DNA of 64,000 bases from Trichobilharzia szidati (GCA_944472155.2 OX235272.1:10276354-10340353); one strand, 5' to 3'; positions 11,697 to 22,904 are shown, counted from the first letter of the stretch. The notes: generated by a model from the letters alone, not told the origin. Numbers and translations: made by a program.

Positions 11697-12425
11697 GACT
11701 GGTTTCAACACAGAACTTTACACCAGTGTGCAGCAGTTCCAATGGCCACACTTCACTCAGCACACAAAGCCAGAGAAGAAAGTAAAAAAGGCAAAACAAA
11801 GACAATAAACGGAGATATGAGGGAAAAAGAGTAGTAATTTAGAAGAACAATATAGTTTTATTGGGTATTATAAGTCGCAAGGACTGGATGTATCTGCGCT
11901 ACCCATCGAAAACGATTTTGAGCCATATCACCAATTGTCTCTAGTTTCATTGGTTTTTACCGTCCCGAGGACCCCAACCTGTCAGGAAGTCTACACCTTC
12001 CTACGTGGCTGGCTGGCTTAAACCAATTGTTGTGGATTTCATTGGCTGATTCCATGTTGGTTTTGGTTTGACCACCACTTGCTTTTTCCCAGCCTGATCC
12101 ACCCTGTGTCAGCTAACATTGTCCATTGTCGAGGACGGCGATGCTTAGACATGCGTGAGTAACACATATCCTAACCATATGGGTTGATGTAACTTCCCAA
12201 CCTCGTCTATTGATTTCCCCTCCTTGCCCAGCACTCGATGCCTAACCCCAATATTGCTTAACCTATTATACCACTTCACGCGGAAGATAGAACGCAGGCA
12301 CCTATGATCAAAGACAGCTAGCCAGCCTTTTCATGTCCTCCACCTTCAGTGGCCAGGTCTCACAGCCATAAAGGAGGGCGGACCGGGCTAATGAGCAGTA
12401 CGCAGATCCAGCTCAGAAAACAGAA
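11697..12425 (-). mobile_element. RTE-2 (second LINE family), 3' fragment
   Basis: Antisense 3' part of the LINE family best seen at 34742-36370; the two can be aligned by eye from the 3' terminal sequence (ACAGAACTTTACACC on the plus strand) through the segment ending near GGAGGGCGGACC. No open frame remains. Confidence 0.65.
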
Positions 12426-12690
12426 CTTCACCAAGTGATATATTACCATTGAATAACTACAGACTGATATTCATTCAGGAGCTTATTGAGACCCATAATA
12501 AAAATAGGAGTAGTAATGTAAATAATGATAGTGTTGATAGAACCTTCAGCAAACATCAAGAAGACAGAGGATATGAAGTTATCTAGCCAACGACAATAAC
12601 AACAACAGCAAGCACCAATCACTATCAACTGGAGAAATTCGATAGATTCATGTATAATCCCCATCCAGGCATTAATGAAAACAAAACACG
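12426..12690 (+). mobile_element. possible RTE-1 fragment
   Basis: GAGGATATGAAGTTATC and ACAATAACAACAACAGC resemble the RTE-1 region with the CAACAGCAACAA run upstream of its 3' end. Weak. Confidence 0.35.
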
Positions 12691-13960
12691 TAGATCAGCG
12701 AAGAGTCTCTTTTCGGCGGCGAATTCATTTTCTTAGCTGTACAATGGCAAATATATATGCGTTATTTTGTATGTGTGCGTACATTAAGTTTGTCAAACAA
12801 AAATACAACTGGTTATAGTTATTTTAACTAAACAGACATTAAGTATGGCCGAAAACGCATTCCGAAAACATGGGCCTCGACAGTCGTCACTCCATATAGA
12901 GCAGAGACGTCAGATGATATCAGAAAAGTACTCAATCAGCTCGACATTAGAGTTTTCTTTAAAACATCAGACACACTACGAAACAACCTTGTCCATATAA
13001 AAGACCAGATCCCTAAGGATTCTCTATCGAATTGTGTCTATAAAATAAAATGCTTGGAATGTGATGCGATATACATCGGACAAACATCTCGAGAAATCAA
13101 GGTAATCAGAAGAAATTAACACCGTAGAGCTGCCTCAATTCGAACACCGAGAAATCCGGTTGAACTGGAAAAACTTGAAAAATCATCAGCCATAGCTTGT
13201 CTACATGCGACACTATAGAATCAGGTCACAAAATTGATTTTGACAATATTGAAATAATCCAGAAAAACTTCAGAAATCACAAAGAACGTCTAACACCATC
13301 AGAAGCACTTCATATCAAGTGGAATCCAAATTGCCTGAAAAGGAATGATGGAATAAAACAGAATCTGAGCTGGTTACAACAGCTCCCTCCCCTCCCCCAT
13401 GAAGTAACAAAATCAACACGAATGTGATAAGCAAGTTCCCTATGTAAACACACGCTACTTTTATAATTTTACACACCGATCAAATCCAAAAATCCACACT
13501 TGATTTTGTTATCTTTACCAATTGACCAACTTGACAACTAAAAATGCCCCCAGACAGACGAACGATGATCAAGTTAGTAAACTTTGTTTTGATACAATAA
13601 CAGATGTACTATTACCTTTGTTTTTTGGTTTAGTGATCTTCATTGTTATTTTGACTTTCAATATGTCCCGTTTTAACTTGACCTAAGTTGTCTATTTTCT
13701 CACCCCTTAACTCTTTGTTATATATATGCTGAGATTTTGTAGATTCCGGTTTAATAATACTTTGATTAAGCTATTAGCATTAAATAGCGAAACGTCAGTA
13801 AAAACAATATCGTTTTGTTTTTCATTCATTGGGAAATACAAAAACCTTTATTATAATGAATATCATTTACTCAATGGCCAAATTTTTTCGAACTGTTAAA
13901 AGTGAACTTGGTTTGGGCATATACAGGTGAAGATTGGTAATCGGTGTTATGTATTACAAA
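12691..13960 (+). mobile_element. Penelope-like element fragment, lineage B
   Basis: 12695-12770 resembles the terminal repeat of lineage A in antisense (CAGCGAAGAGTCTCTTTTCG). 12839-13430 encodes the end of a PLE protein: KRIPKTWASTVVTPYR, DDIRKVLNQLDIRVF, then the GIY-YIG motif CDAIYIGQTSREIK and, after stops, TIESGHKIDFDNIEIIQKNF. 13440-13935 is the lineage-B terminal repeat in sense orientation, with a hammerhead-like fold. Same family as the 3120-3895 copy. The reverse transcriptase is absent. Confidence 0.8.
13758..13800 (+). ncRNA. hammerhead-like fold, PLE lineage B
   Basis: Stem I TACT (13758-13761) pairs with AGTA (13797-13800). Stem II GCTATT (13770-13775) pairs perfectly with AATAGC (13783-13788). 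GAAA (13789-13792) is followed by C and the triplet GTC (13794-13796). The core between stems I and II is the 8-nt TTGATTAA rather than the 7-nt CUGANGA, so this is a variant or a decayed ribozyme. Confidence 0.45.
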
Positions 13961-14540
13961 ATCAGTCAAGAAAATTAGGGTAGTAACAAAGGTGATGAGT
14001 TGTCACAAACAGTTGTTAAAAGAAGTTATGTAATAATATGAATAGTTTGATGAGTGAGTTTTACTCAGGATACACATAGGAACAAAGTAGAGAATATGAA
14101 ACTACGTAAGAGTTCTAAGTGAATACAAAAATTATAAGCAATTAAAGAACAGGCGAAGAGACAAAATTAAGTCAATAAAATATAAAAAAATCCAATATAA
14201 TAAAAAAAGTTGTTACCAAGACAGTAGAAGTGGTTGAGTAATCCTCTTTTGTATGCACAGCTCCGGTTTTTCTATGTGAATGGCCAGAGCTTCAGCGATA
14301 CAAAGAGGACGAAACCGTATTGCCTTTGATAGGTTGTTCTTGACTCTGTAGATTACTTTGAAGGAGGCGTTTGTTGAAATGGAATGTTCAGTATTAACCA
14401 GGCGTTCAATTATCGCACTCCTTATTGCACCAATATTGCCTTTTCGCAACCATGCGAATCCTCTTGGACAGGGTGCGCGTCGAACGACCGATGTACCTGG
14501 CTCCACAGCAGCAGGTGAACTGATATGTGCACACAGAAGT
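13961..14540 (-). mobile_element. Penelope-like element fragment, lineage A
   Basis: Minus strand at 14530-14440 encodes YQFTCCCGARYIGRSTRTL, a clear GIY-YIG motif; after a frameshift the C-terminus continues 14400-14213 (HSISTNASFKVIYRVKNNLSK, AEALAIHIEKPELC). Sequence 13961-14210 is presumably its terminal repeat. Same lineage as the copies at 17752, 51764 and 57875. Confidence 0.75.
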
Positions 14541-14559
14541 GATCAGATGCGGGAACTTA

Positions 14560-15110
14560 GATAGAAGTCACAACTCTCACATAACTAGGCGCCATCGCTT
14601 CAAATACAGACAGACTCCACCGATGTGCAAGACAGGATCAGAAAAGATTTGGATTTACAACTCTAATGTTAAGTCATTCAGTGTTTCCACATACTTGAGA
14701 GACTTGACACGTCACGAAAAGCATTTCCAACAGGCTACTGCAGTCTTTTTATCAACATCCAACTTCTCTGCATACTGAATATCAGATGGCCAACCCGAAA
14801 GGATTGACGACAAGGAACTCTGTAGTACAACAAACGAACCAAGAATCTATCACCTAACAATTATGACGAAGAAAATGAAGATAGATGGGACGCACTCTGA
14901 AAAGACCGTCGATTGAAATAACATTTCAGGCCATTGAATGGAACCCGAAGAAGAAGCGACGAGTCAGGTAAAATGGAAGTGACTTGGTGAGGAGGGAATG
15001 AAAGCTTAAGAAGACTGCAGAAAACGACGATGAGACGGAGACGTGCTGCTGAAGCCTTATTTTCTACTCAGAACCCAAGTGAATTATGATAATAATAATA
15101 TAATGTAAAT
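14560..15110 (+). mobile_element. RTE-1 3' fragment, degenerate
   Basis: Runs from a match to GCATCGTTTCAACTACAGG to a decayed 3' end (GAAGCCTTATTTTCTAC, AGAACCCAAG) and a TAA-type repeat at about 15090. Confidence 0.65.
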
Positions 15111-15955
15111 GTCGACCATAGTGTGAACAGTAAGGAATTTAAAATCTCAGTACATTAAAGACCATATGTAATATCGTTAATATGCCTGGAATTCGAGGGG
15201 CATTTTAATCAACTTTATAGGTCGAAGGAACCAATGTACCAGTGCATACGCCCTCATAAATGTCCTAGTACTGCCGGGGTTGAGTAGATTTCCCTACTCC
15301 TCTTGAAATGCTCTTATGTGGTCACGCGTTCATAGCCTCTGTCAGGTAAGTCCTCGCGCGGACAGGGTTTTCTTTACGAAGGTGAAAGGGAAAAGATGGA
15401 TATCAGATGTACTTAGCCTCTAGAATGCAAATGACGTATGAACTTGTCTTTGTCAGAGGAGACCAAAGGAACTTAGTGTTAAGACCAAAAACCGACTGGT
15501 TATGATCTAAACTCCAGGAAAACGATCTCCGCATCCTGTTGTATAGCTACCCGAAACTTCTCTAAGACACGAACATACACAAAAAGCTACAAAGACAACA
15601 AAAAGACGATCATTCGTCGATAAATATATATGTGCCGTTCTATTCAGAAACATTAATAACATCAAAAACACCACCGCAACAGTGGAGTGAGGCAGTTCTA
15701 AAATCGAGTCTAAGTACAAAATGAGTACTTAGAATCAAGAAGGATATTTCCAACAAGTTGAGATCAAAACTTCTTTCACAAGATCACACCGTGACGCTTC
15801 CTGGAGATACTCCAAGGTCAGAATCACTTTCATTCACTCATACAAAATCACATAGTAAAACAACACATTATCAACACCATCACACAACGACAAACAGAAG
15901 CATTAAAATGAGGGATTAAACAGGGAGGGATAAAGACAAATAATAAGGATCAAGT
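15111..15955. other. no recognised feature
   Basis: A GC-richer stretch at 15280-15370 (GTCACGCGTTCATAGCC) may be an unknown repeat. A 70-codon open stretch on the minus strand (15719-15507) has no recognisable domain. Confidence 0.35.
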
Positions 15956-16975
15956 CAACATATGATACACGAGTAAGACAAGGCTGTCTGGCCATTATCA
16001 CCACGATGATATTCCTAACTGTCGTGGACTGGATTATGCGACAGACTGTGCATGGGGGGAGTCGAGAAGACAGGAATACACTGGACGACCAATAAGAAGA
16101 CTCTGGGAGGTCTGGATTTCCCAGACGATTTATGTCTAGTAGTCACACAAACTCGAAGACTTACAGGTGAAGACTAACAAATTGGCTGAAGAGGCTGGCA
16201 GGCAGCGAAGACAGCACTACAGGTGGACATACAGAAGACGGGGATGGTGAAGATAATCAGCCAACAGCAACAGCATCAATCACCATCAGCAGGAGAGATT
16301 CGACAGAGGTTACTTCCTTCACTTATCTGGCTAGGAAGCATCGTTTCAACCACAGTCGGCTGACAGGGATGAACATATCAGAGCCAGTCAGCCAGCCAGA
16401 ATCGGAAAGGTAAGGTACACCTTCGTCAATCTGAAATCAGTCTGGAAATTTTCTGCACTAATTTAGCAGCATAAAGAATAAGGTACGCATTTTTAACAGT
16501 CGGTTCTTCCATATGTGTCAGAAACTTTGCGTTTGCGTTAAGAAAATCATATCCAGCAACCACCTGTAGACTTTCATCAACAGGTACCGCCTTCTCTGGC
16601 TCTACATTGAAGATCAAACGACTGACCAGATTGACTTAGCAACAAGAAACTCTGGCTGAGAACAAACTAATCAAGAACCTGTCGCTCAACAAATATGAGT
16701 ACGAAAATGGAGATGGATAAGGCACACACAGAGGAGACCACCGAATGGTATCACCCACCAGAGAGACCATACCTTGAGTGGAAGGTGAATGGGAAGCGAC
16801 GAGTTGATTGATGGTCCGAGGGTGACATTGAAGAGATTGTCTTGGTAGGAGGAGATGAGAGATTATGGGCAGTTGTGGATCCAGTTGAAGAGAGCAGCAG
16901 AAAATAGAACAAAGTGGATACGGATGTTGACGCCCTATGTTCCACTAGGAACCTAAGGGAAAAACAGTAATAATA
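15956..16975 (+). mobile_element. RTE-1 3' fragment
   Basis: Encodes VRQGCLAIITTMIFLTVVDW (the RQG motif and following helix of the reverse transcriptase) at about 15970-16040, then LDFPDDLCL in place of the FADD box near 16115, the CAACAGCAACAGC run near 16262, and the diagnostic 3' end GCCCTATGTTCCACTAGG with AGTAATAATAC at 16934-16975. Stops and frameshifts throughout. Confidence 0.8.
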
Positions 16976-17387
16976 CAACATAAGATACGCAAATCTCAGG
17001 ACAACTATATACAGTCCAGGAGAAAAACGGATAATAATAATTACAAAGTTAGTTGAGACGTCCAAATAAGTATAAATATATTGTGATTAGATCGTCCAGG
17101 AGGGATTCTCTAAAAACTATTTTTCTTTTACCCTTTTTTCGTGATACTGCTTCACTGTCTTTTAGATCAGACTTCAGGTCAAAGGCTAGGGGGTAGTAGC
17201 CCCATAAAACCACCACCTGCCTTTATCTCGGCATCTGAGCAGTCTCTCAGCCCTTGCGAAAACTATGAGATAGCTTTTTATGACGCGTGTGTTGGTGCTC
17301 ATAGTGGTAATAAGTTTGTACTGATATCTATCCATGATCAACTCGTAAAACCAAATCTAATCCTTACAAAACCAACTATAGAAAATT
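16976..17387. other. no recognised feature
   Basis: A 114-codon plus-strand open stretch overlaps here (17141-17485) but runs into the PLE repeat arm and shows no domain; treated as chance. Confidence 0.4.
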
Positions 17388-17762
17388 ACAGTTTTTGTTC
17401 AGCGAAGAAATTTCTTTTCAACGACTTCATTTTCAAGCTATACAGTCGTATTTATATTACAGAAAAGGTCATTAAGTGGCACTAAATAATTGCTCAGTCA
17501 ATATACATATATGTGATAAGAATTACGATAATTAAAATGTTATGAAGGGTAGAGTTGAAGTGGATAAATTACAAAATTATTAAAGATTGTTTTATAAGTG
17601 AATTGAAATCAAAAATGTTTTAAAAATGTCAAGTGCTGTCTAAAAATTTTATAAAATAAGAGTACGATTACGATAATAATGAAGATGTGAAGTGAAGTGG
17701 AAAGAATTCAAGTAGTAAAATAAAATAAAGTAAAAACTAGAAAGAACACTACTATGACCAAG
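17388..17762 (-). repeat. left arm of PLE-A inverted repeat
   Basis: Pairs with 18107-18482. Carries, on the minus strand, a segment with CAGC, TTGAAAA, GAAA, the AAGAAATTTCTT palindrome and C then GCTG, a weak hammerhead-like arrangement. Differences between arms include GTCATTAAG against GTTATTAAG. Confidence 0.85.
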
Positions 17763-18106
17763 GTAAAGAAAGGGGTTTGACAAAACGTTTTTGAACACAT
17801 AATTTAGGTTTCTGTTCATGTATAGCTAAAGCTTCGGCTGTGCATAAGTGAAGAAAATGTAAACTTTTGGATCGATTCGATTTTGCCATGTATATAACTT
17901 TGGAAGATGAATCACGTGGGGCTAAATGACCTGACTCTAACAGGTGATCACAGATAGACGACTTCGCGGTTCTACGTTCGCCTTTCATTAACCAGACTGG
18001 ATAGTGTTCAGCTACACGTTTTCGGAGATTACGCTTACAACGTCCAATATAAACCGCTCCACAAGAGCAGGTAAAAGAGTAAATACACATGGATGTGGAC
18101 CTTTGG

Positions 18107-18482
18107 TCATAGTAGTGTTCTTTCTAGTTTTTACTTTATTTTATTTTACTACTTGAATTCTTTCCACTTCACTTCACATCTTCATTATTATCGTAATCGT
18201 ACTCTTATTTTTTAAAATTTTTAGTCAGCACTTGACATTTTTAAAACATTTTTGATTTCAATTCACTTATAAAACAATCTTTAATAATTTTGTAATTTAT
18301 CCACTTCAACTCTACCCTTCATAACATTTTAATTATCGTAATTCTTATCACATATATGTATATTGACTGAGCAATTATTTAGTGCCACTTAATAACCTTT
18401 TTCTGTAATATAAATACGACTGTACAGCTTGAAAATGAAGTCGTTGAAAAGAAATTTCTTCGCTGAACAAAAATAACTGTGT
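18107..18482 (+). repeat. right arm of PLE-A inverted repeat
   Basis: Reverse complement of 17388-17762, nearly identical. Lies upstream of the nuclease reading frame and in opposite orientation to the downstream repeat. Confidence 0.85.
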
Positions 18483-18507
18483 TTTTACTTAAGAAGTCAG
18501 AATTCAT

Positions 18508-18715
18508 GGGCTCGTCATTGAATCGGGTCCCAGTGGCTGAATGCTATACGAGCTTGGCTTGTAACCGGAAGGTTCTGGGTTGGCACCCTGGTGACGGTGG
18601 GTGTGCACTGACGATGATTCCCAAACTAGTATGAAACAGCTGGCTGTCCAGTACTCCCTGGTTTTCAATGGTTCTCTAACGGATATCAATCCGTGATCAA
18701 CTCGTAAAAATAGAA
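18508..18715 (+). mobile_element. SINE-A fragment
   Basis: Sense copy from GGGTCCCAGTGGCTGAATG (A-box region), via CTTGTAACCGGAAGG and a decayed hammerhead (TGACGATGATTCCC, ATGAAACAGC), to GGTTCTCTAACGGATATC. Confidence 0.75.
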
Positions 18716-19430
18716 ATAAACCACCAATGTGTGTAGATATTCGCCAACGCACTCATGCACAAACACACACACACTTCACGAAGTAAAAACACTTCATTTT
18801 AACCCTCCAGTAAAATTGATCTGATAACCGAAATCAATTTCCCAGTGTTGATGATGATGATGATTTCTAATGATTGATTATTAACCTCAGAACACTTTAA
18901 CCACTCTCTCTCACTCATTTTCACTTGAAATCTATTGTCTTATCTAGATGAATGATGAACAGTGTAGAGTGTATTCGCGTATGCGTGTGCGTGTGTGTGT
19001 GCACGTTTATGTGTCTGTGTCACTACGCTGCTGTCTGTGTTGGCATATAGACACATAAATAACCGGACACACACACAAATATGTACATATATACCTAAAG
19101 ACACTTCCATTCTGATGTATATTCAGATTAGCACCACTTGAGAATGGCATTAATTTTCTCTACAGTGTACAGATTATTGTTTCAGCGATAAACACTACAC
19201 GCATTCAAGGGTATTTCTTCGTGGGAGAAACATTTCAGAGAACAAATTGGTGATGTATACTGCCTAATAGAATGAATGTAGTACCAATAAAAGCAGGCCC
19301 ATTTTTATATCAATGGAGAAAATTAGATAATTTCTTAGTAGTTACTATGGGGTAAAGATTATGCGATCAATATTGCCCTGGAAACTGATTCACTTATTTT
19401 CTGTGGGATCTGTTGTATAAAACATGTTGC
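18716..19430. other. no recognised gene; CA/GT microsatellites
   Basis: CA-rich run near 18758-18772 and GT-rich runs near 18980-19005; AT-rich otherwise. Confidence 0.5.
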
Positions 19431-19435
19431 CCTAT

Positions 19436-19610
19436 TGACTCAGTGACTTAGTGGATAACATTTTGGTGTTAACTGCAAGTTTCACTTGGGATATCATCAG
19501 TTATTGAGGGTACAGATAAATCTAACTGATGAGGAGGTCCAAATAGGGTGGAATGATCATTCTAAATACCGCCCGTAGCTACCATTCATCAGATGATAAT
19601 GTGTGTGTGT
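19436..19610 (+). mobile_element. Sm-alpha-type SINE, diverged copy
   Basis: A tRNA-like start (TGACTCAGTGACTTAGTGG) and a downstream block parallel to the copy at 39709: CTGATGA near 19525 followed by GGTCCAAATAGGG and, in place of GAAA, GGAA. The canonical core heptamer is present but stem II and the GAAA side are decayed. Confidence 0.55.
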
Positions 19611-19730
19611 GTTTGTGGGTGTGTAACAGGCGATTATGAATACACCTCATTTCTTCGTTCCAACCTACTGAATGAGTAGAAAGTGGATTTATATGAGACG
19701 AAACCAGATTTTTTAAAAATGAGTCATCTT

Positions 19731-20632
19731 GTGGTGACAGCTGTCTGCAAGCCAATATTGTAGACAACAATTTACGTCAATGTTACGTCCCGAATCGGGG
19801 TCATGAGAAAACAATGACAAAGCTTAATCTTTAGGAACTCACCAACCAATCACAACAGACATACGTGTGCAAATACGATTCGCAGATATATGGCTTAACT
19901 TCCTGAGAAACGGCCACAGGCAGTACGGAATGACTCCGAATCTACCATGGTAATACGTTTTACTTAAAATTCTAGCTCTTATTATTATTATCGAATTGAT
20001 GATGCCTGTAAACTGGCGTCCCTCATGTAAAGAAAAATGAGAATATACTATTATTATTATTTAAAACTATCCTTTATCAGTAGCATTATCTTAACTCACT
20101 TCAACACTATTATTATTATTGTTATTATAACTATTACTATTGACATCCCTCTGGTTGCAATTCTTGTTAAATTCTCTAATGTCTAATTGTTTATCTAAGT
20201 GATGTAATTGAAGCGTAATGCAATTTATCTTAATTTTGATCTCCCATACTCTTTCTCCCCTTATCTAATTGAACATGACCTGGAAAAACATTCGCACCTG
20301 TCTTTCTGCATGACTAATTCAATGTAGTTTGTTTACTTATCAGTCCTATATCTCCCAATGTAATTTCAAAAGTATATATATCCGTGTATATAGAGTGTTC
20401 AGCTGATGAATTCATTAAATCCTGCTTTATTAACCTTTATTGCTTGTTTTAAATTCGTATCGGGAAATAAATGTTTCCAGTACAGAATAACCTTCGGCGA
20501 GAAAACAACCAATCAGAAGACGCTGTTTCTCTGCTAACAATTATGAATAATAATGTACATGAAAATCTATAAATTTCTGTTGATTTTCTGAATAAACGGT
20601 CTCTTGCGTGGCCCTTGTCCTCTGTCGTTACA
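19731..20632 (+). mobile_element. solo LTR, copy 3, interrupted by another LTR-like insert
   Basis: Same LTR as 351-691: starts TGTGGTGACAGC, ends TGTCGTTACA, flanked by ATCT at 19727-19730 and 20633-20636. The LTR sequence breaks at GTACGGAA (19923-19930) and resumes at 20480 (GTACAGAA). Confidence 0.82.
19931..20479 (+). mobile_element. nested LTR-like insert (549 bp)
   Basis: Sits inside LTR copy 3. Starts TG (TGACTCCG) and ends CA (GTTTCCA), flanked by GTACGGAA / GTACAGAA, which are host LTR sequence. TATATATA-like promoter sequence lies near 20373 and AATAAA near the 3' end (20466). I infer a second, different solo LTR. No other copy is seen in the window. Confidence 0.6.
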
Positions 20633-20635
20633 ATC

Positions 20636-20700
20636 TGAGAGATTCTTTTCAAGGAATATATTAGCAAGCTGTACAGTCGTACATATTTTTGATTTTAGTT
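20636..20700 (-). mobile_element. PLE-A terminal repeat scrap
   Basis: Antisense match to the lineage-A repeat: GAGATTCTTTTCAAGG then GCAAGCTGTACAGTCG. Confidence 0.5.
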
Positions 20701-20804
20701 TTGATAATATAATTAGTTATATACTTCATAGAATAGCTCATGAAATGTGTAAATCTCAATAGGGTGCGTGAAAATAATAAGATTAGCAGGTAATTAAAAC
20801 ATCA

Positions 20805-21395
20805 GTTCAGGACTCTTCGGCAGTACGCAGCCACCTCCAGAGTTCGAAAACAGGACCTTCGGGTAAGAGGCGATTTTGTAGACCACTGGGCCTCTGGGAC
20901 CCGATCCAATAGTCAGTTCGCGAATTCCAACTTCTGTTAATTTTACGATATGGCACGACCACTAGCGAATGTGGTCGGTGAGTATTTCTCCTCACACCTA
21001 ACCTGCTGTACTCCACACTGGTCATGACTTCCTACTGAAACCCACCCAGGTGACTACCTACCTCTAGTAAGCATGAGATTAATATTTGAGTATTGGTTTG
21101 GCAGAGATTTGATTGCTTTCAAGATTTCATCATAAACTGACATCGGTTAGAGAACCGTTGGGGGGGGTACTGGACAGCTGTTTCACCCTAGTTTGGGACA
21201 CTCCACCAGTACGCACCCACTCGGGCTCGTACTGTGTAATGCGTTGCGGAGGTTCCTGGGCTCCAGCCCTAGTGGATGCGTACTGGTGAGGAGTCCCAAA
21301 CTAGGACAAAATAGCTGTCCAGTACTCCCTAGCTGGTTTTCAACGGTTCTCTAACCTATGTTAGTTCATGATGAAACATGATATAGTCCTGCTTC
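20805..21395. mobile_element. SINE-A tandem plus inverted unit
   Basis: An antisense unit starting inside the ribozyme (20805-21085), a second antisense start (21089-21232, GTATTGGTTTGGCAGAG onward), then a sense half (21235-21395). The sense ribozyme keeps perfect stem I (GTACTG/CAGTAC) and stem II (GTCC/GGAC) but the core is GTGAGGA and GAAA is AAAA. Confidence 0.75.
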
Positions 21396-22318
21396 TAGGT
21401 GAAGATGCTGAAAAATGCACAGTCTTCTGAACAACTTGAGGGGCAGTAGTCTTCGAATGTTTCACATGCGATTCGCTTCTTCTGTCAAATGCAAGATGAT
21501 GCTACAGGATTGGACTACATCGATTCACTCCTAGCTTAAAAATATGGATTGAGTGAAGTGTTGGCTGAGCATGTTGACCACTTACTTACGCCATGTCTGG
21601 TTTGATAGACGTGATATCCGGCTATTGACCAAAGGACGTGTATACTGCGTAGGAACAGTTCGCTTCGTACTCCTTGGTTGCAGTCAGTGAGACATGGTCA
21701 TTGGAAGTGGAAGACATGAATGTAAGGGCTAGCTGTCTTTGATCATGGGTGTCTGCGTTCTGTCTCCATGTTGAGTGGTATAATAGGGTAGGCAATGTTG
21801 AGATTAGGCTTCGACACAATGCTGGACTGTGAAACTACACCGACTGAGATGGTTAGGACATGTCTTACGCATGCTAGCCCAGTCATCGCCTTCTTCGGCG
21901 GTCTATATTAGCTGATTTAGGACCCATGAGGTTGGAAAAGAGCTAGCACATGTTGGTAAAACCAAAACTTGGCATCAGTCCACGAAATCCACAACAGTTA
22001 GTTTATGTCAGCCACGTAGAGAGGTGTAAACTTCCTGACTGGTCGGGGTCCTCGGGATGGTAAATACCAATGAAGGTTGGATACAATTGGTGATATGGCT
22101 CAAAATCGTTCTCAGTGTCTGGTGCAGATGCGTTCACTCTTTGGGATTTATCATATCCAATAAAATTATATTGTTCTTCCAGATTACTGCTGTTTTTCCC
22201 TCACTCACACTTCTGTTTATTATCTTTCTCTCTACTCTCTTCTTGTGGTTTGTGTGGTACATGAAGGGAGTGTGGCAAGTCGAACTGCTGCATATCTGTG
22301 TAAAGTACTATGTTGGAA
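21396..22318 (+). mobile_element. RTE-2 3' fragment
   Basis: Sense copy. LLGEDAEK near 21400 matches the segment after the YADD box at 35700; then a decayed FTYLGS region and the conserved 3' untranslated part ending GTGTAAAGTACTATGTTGG, after which a CAGT microsatellite starts. Frame is broken. Confidence 0.72.
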
Positions 22319-22478
22319 CCAGTCAGTCAGTCAGTCAGTCAGTCAGTCAGTCAGTCAGTCAGTCAGTCAGTCAGTCAGTCAGTCAGTCAGTCAGTCAGTC
22401 AGTCAGTCAGTCAGTCAGTCAGTCAGTCAGTCAGTCAGTCAGTCAGTCAGTCAGTCAGTCAGTCAATCAGTCAATCAG
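22319..22478. repeat. (CAGT)n microsatellite
   Basis: About 150 bp of near-perfect CAGT/AGTC tetranucleotide with a few CAAT variants at its 3' end. It gives open frames reading SQSV in three frames, which are artefacts. It begins exactly where the RTE-2 3' end stops and ends at a SINE-A fragment. Confidence 0.95.
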
Positions 22479-22555
22479 TCAGCACGAAACAGCCGTCCAG
22501 TACTCTGTGTTTTTAAATGATGGTTCTCTAACTGACATCTGTTCGTGATGAAACA
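22479..22555 (+). mobile_element. SINE-A 3' fragment
   Basis: Starts inside the ribozyme at CACGAAACAGCCGTCCAG and runs to GACATCTGTTCGTGATG. Confidence 0.65.
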
Positions 22556-22904
22556 TACATCGTGTAAAGACTTGTACTCAGAGATGATGATTAAGCTACG
22601 TAAAGATGTCTGGATTGAATTCTACTACAGTTCATGTTTAACTATCATTCATTTCGTTAACATCAGTCCCCATATTTAAACATCCACTTCATTCTGTCAT
22701 GATGAACTGAACTCTACTGGTGACTGCTTTTCATTGGAACTCCAGGATATCCGTCCAGGAGCCACTAGTCAGTAGGATATTGATACTTAGATTTTGAGTG
22801 GGGTAATTGAGTGGTTATGATCTGTTGAAGAGCCCTAAATTGGGAAGAAACAGATATCCTGGTTTCCAATGATTATAGAATAACTTGATTATGTATGAAA
22901 CTTC
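22556..22904. other. no recognised feature
   Basis: Degraded; GAAGAGCCCTAAATTGGG at about 22826 recalls a SINE-A ribozyme region, but too diverged to call. Confidence 0.3.

Larger units (their letters stand above)
17388..18482 (-). mobile_element. Penelope-like element, lineage A, flanked by opposed terminal repeats
   Basis: The minus strand 18090-17752 encodes an intact 112-residue stretch with the GIY-YIG nuclease: MCIYSFTCSCGAVYIGRCK, then RKRVAEHY, SICDHLLESGH, AEALAIHEQKPKLC. It ends in a stop within the downstream repeat. Arms 17388-17762 and 18107-18482 are inverted copies of the same ~375-bp terminal repeat with only a few differences by eye. This is the least decayed PLE fragment in the window; the reverse transcriptase is missing, so it was 5'-truncated on insertion. 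Confidence 0.85.

Noticed and set aside
17752..18090. GIY-YIG frame as a homing endonuclease or host DNA-repair nuclease
   Set aside because: Flanked by PLE terminal repeats and matched by several broken copies; the PLE explanation covers all of it.
22319..22478. CRISPR-like or satellite array
   Set aside because: Pure 4-bp periodicity with no spacers; a eukaryotic microsatellite.
22057..22548. 163-codon open frame with an SQSV repeat, and two overlapping repeat frames
   Set aside because: Produced by the CAGT microsatellite, which is open in three frames; upstream part is LINE 3' sequence.
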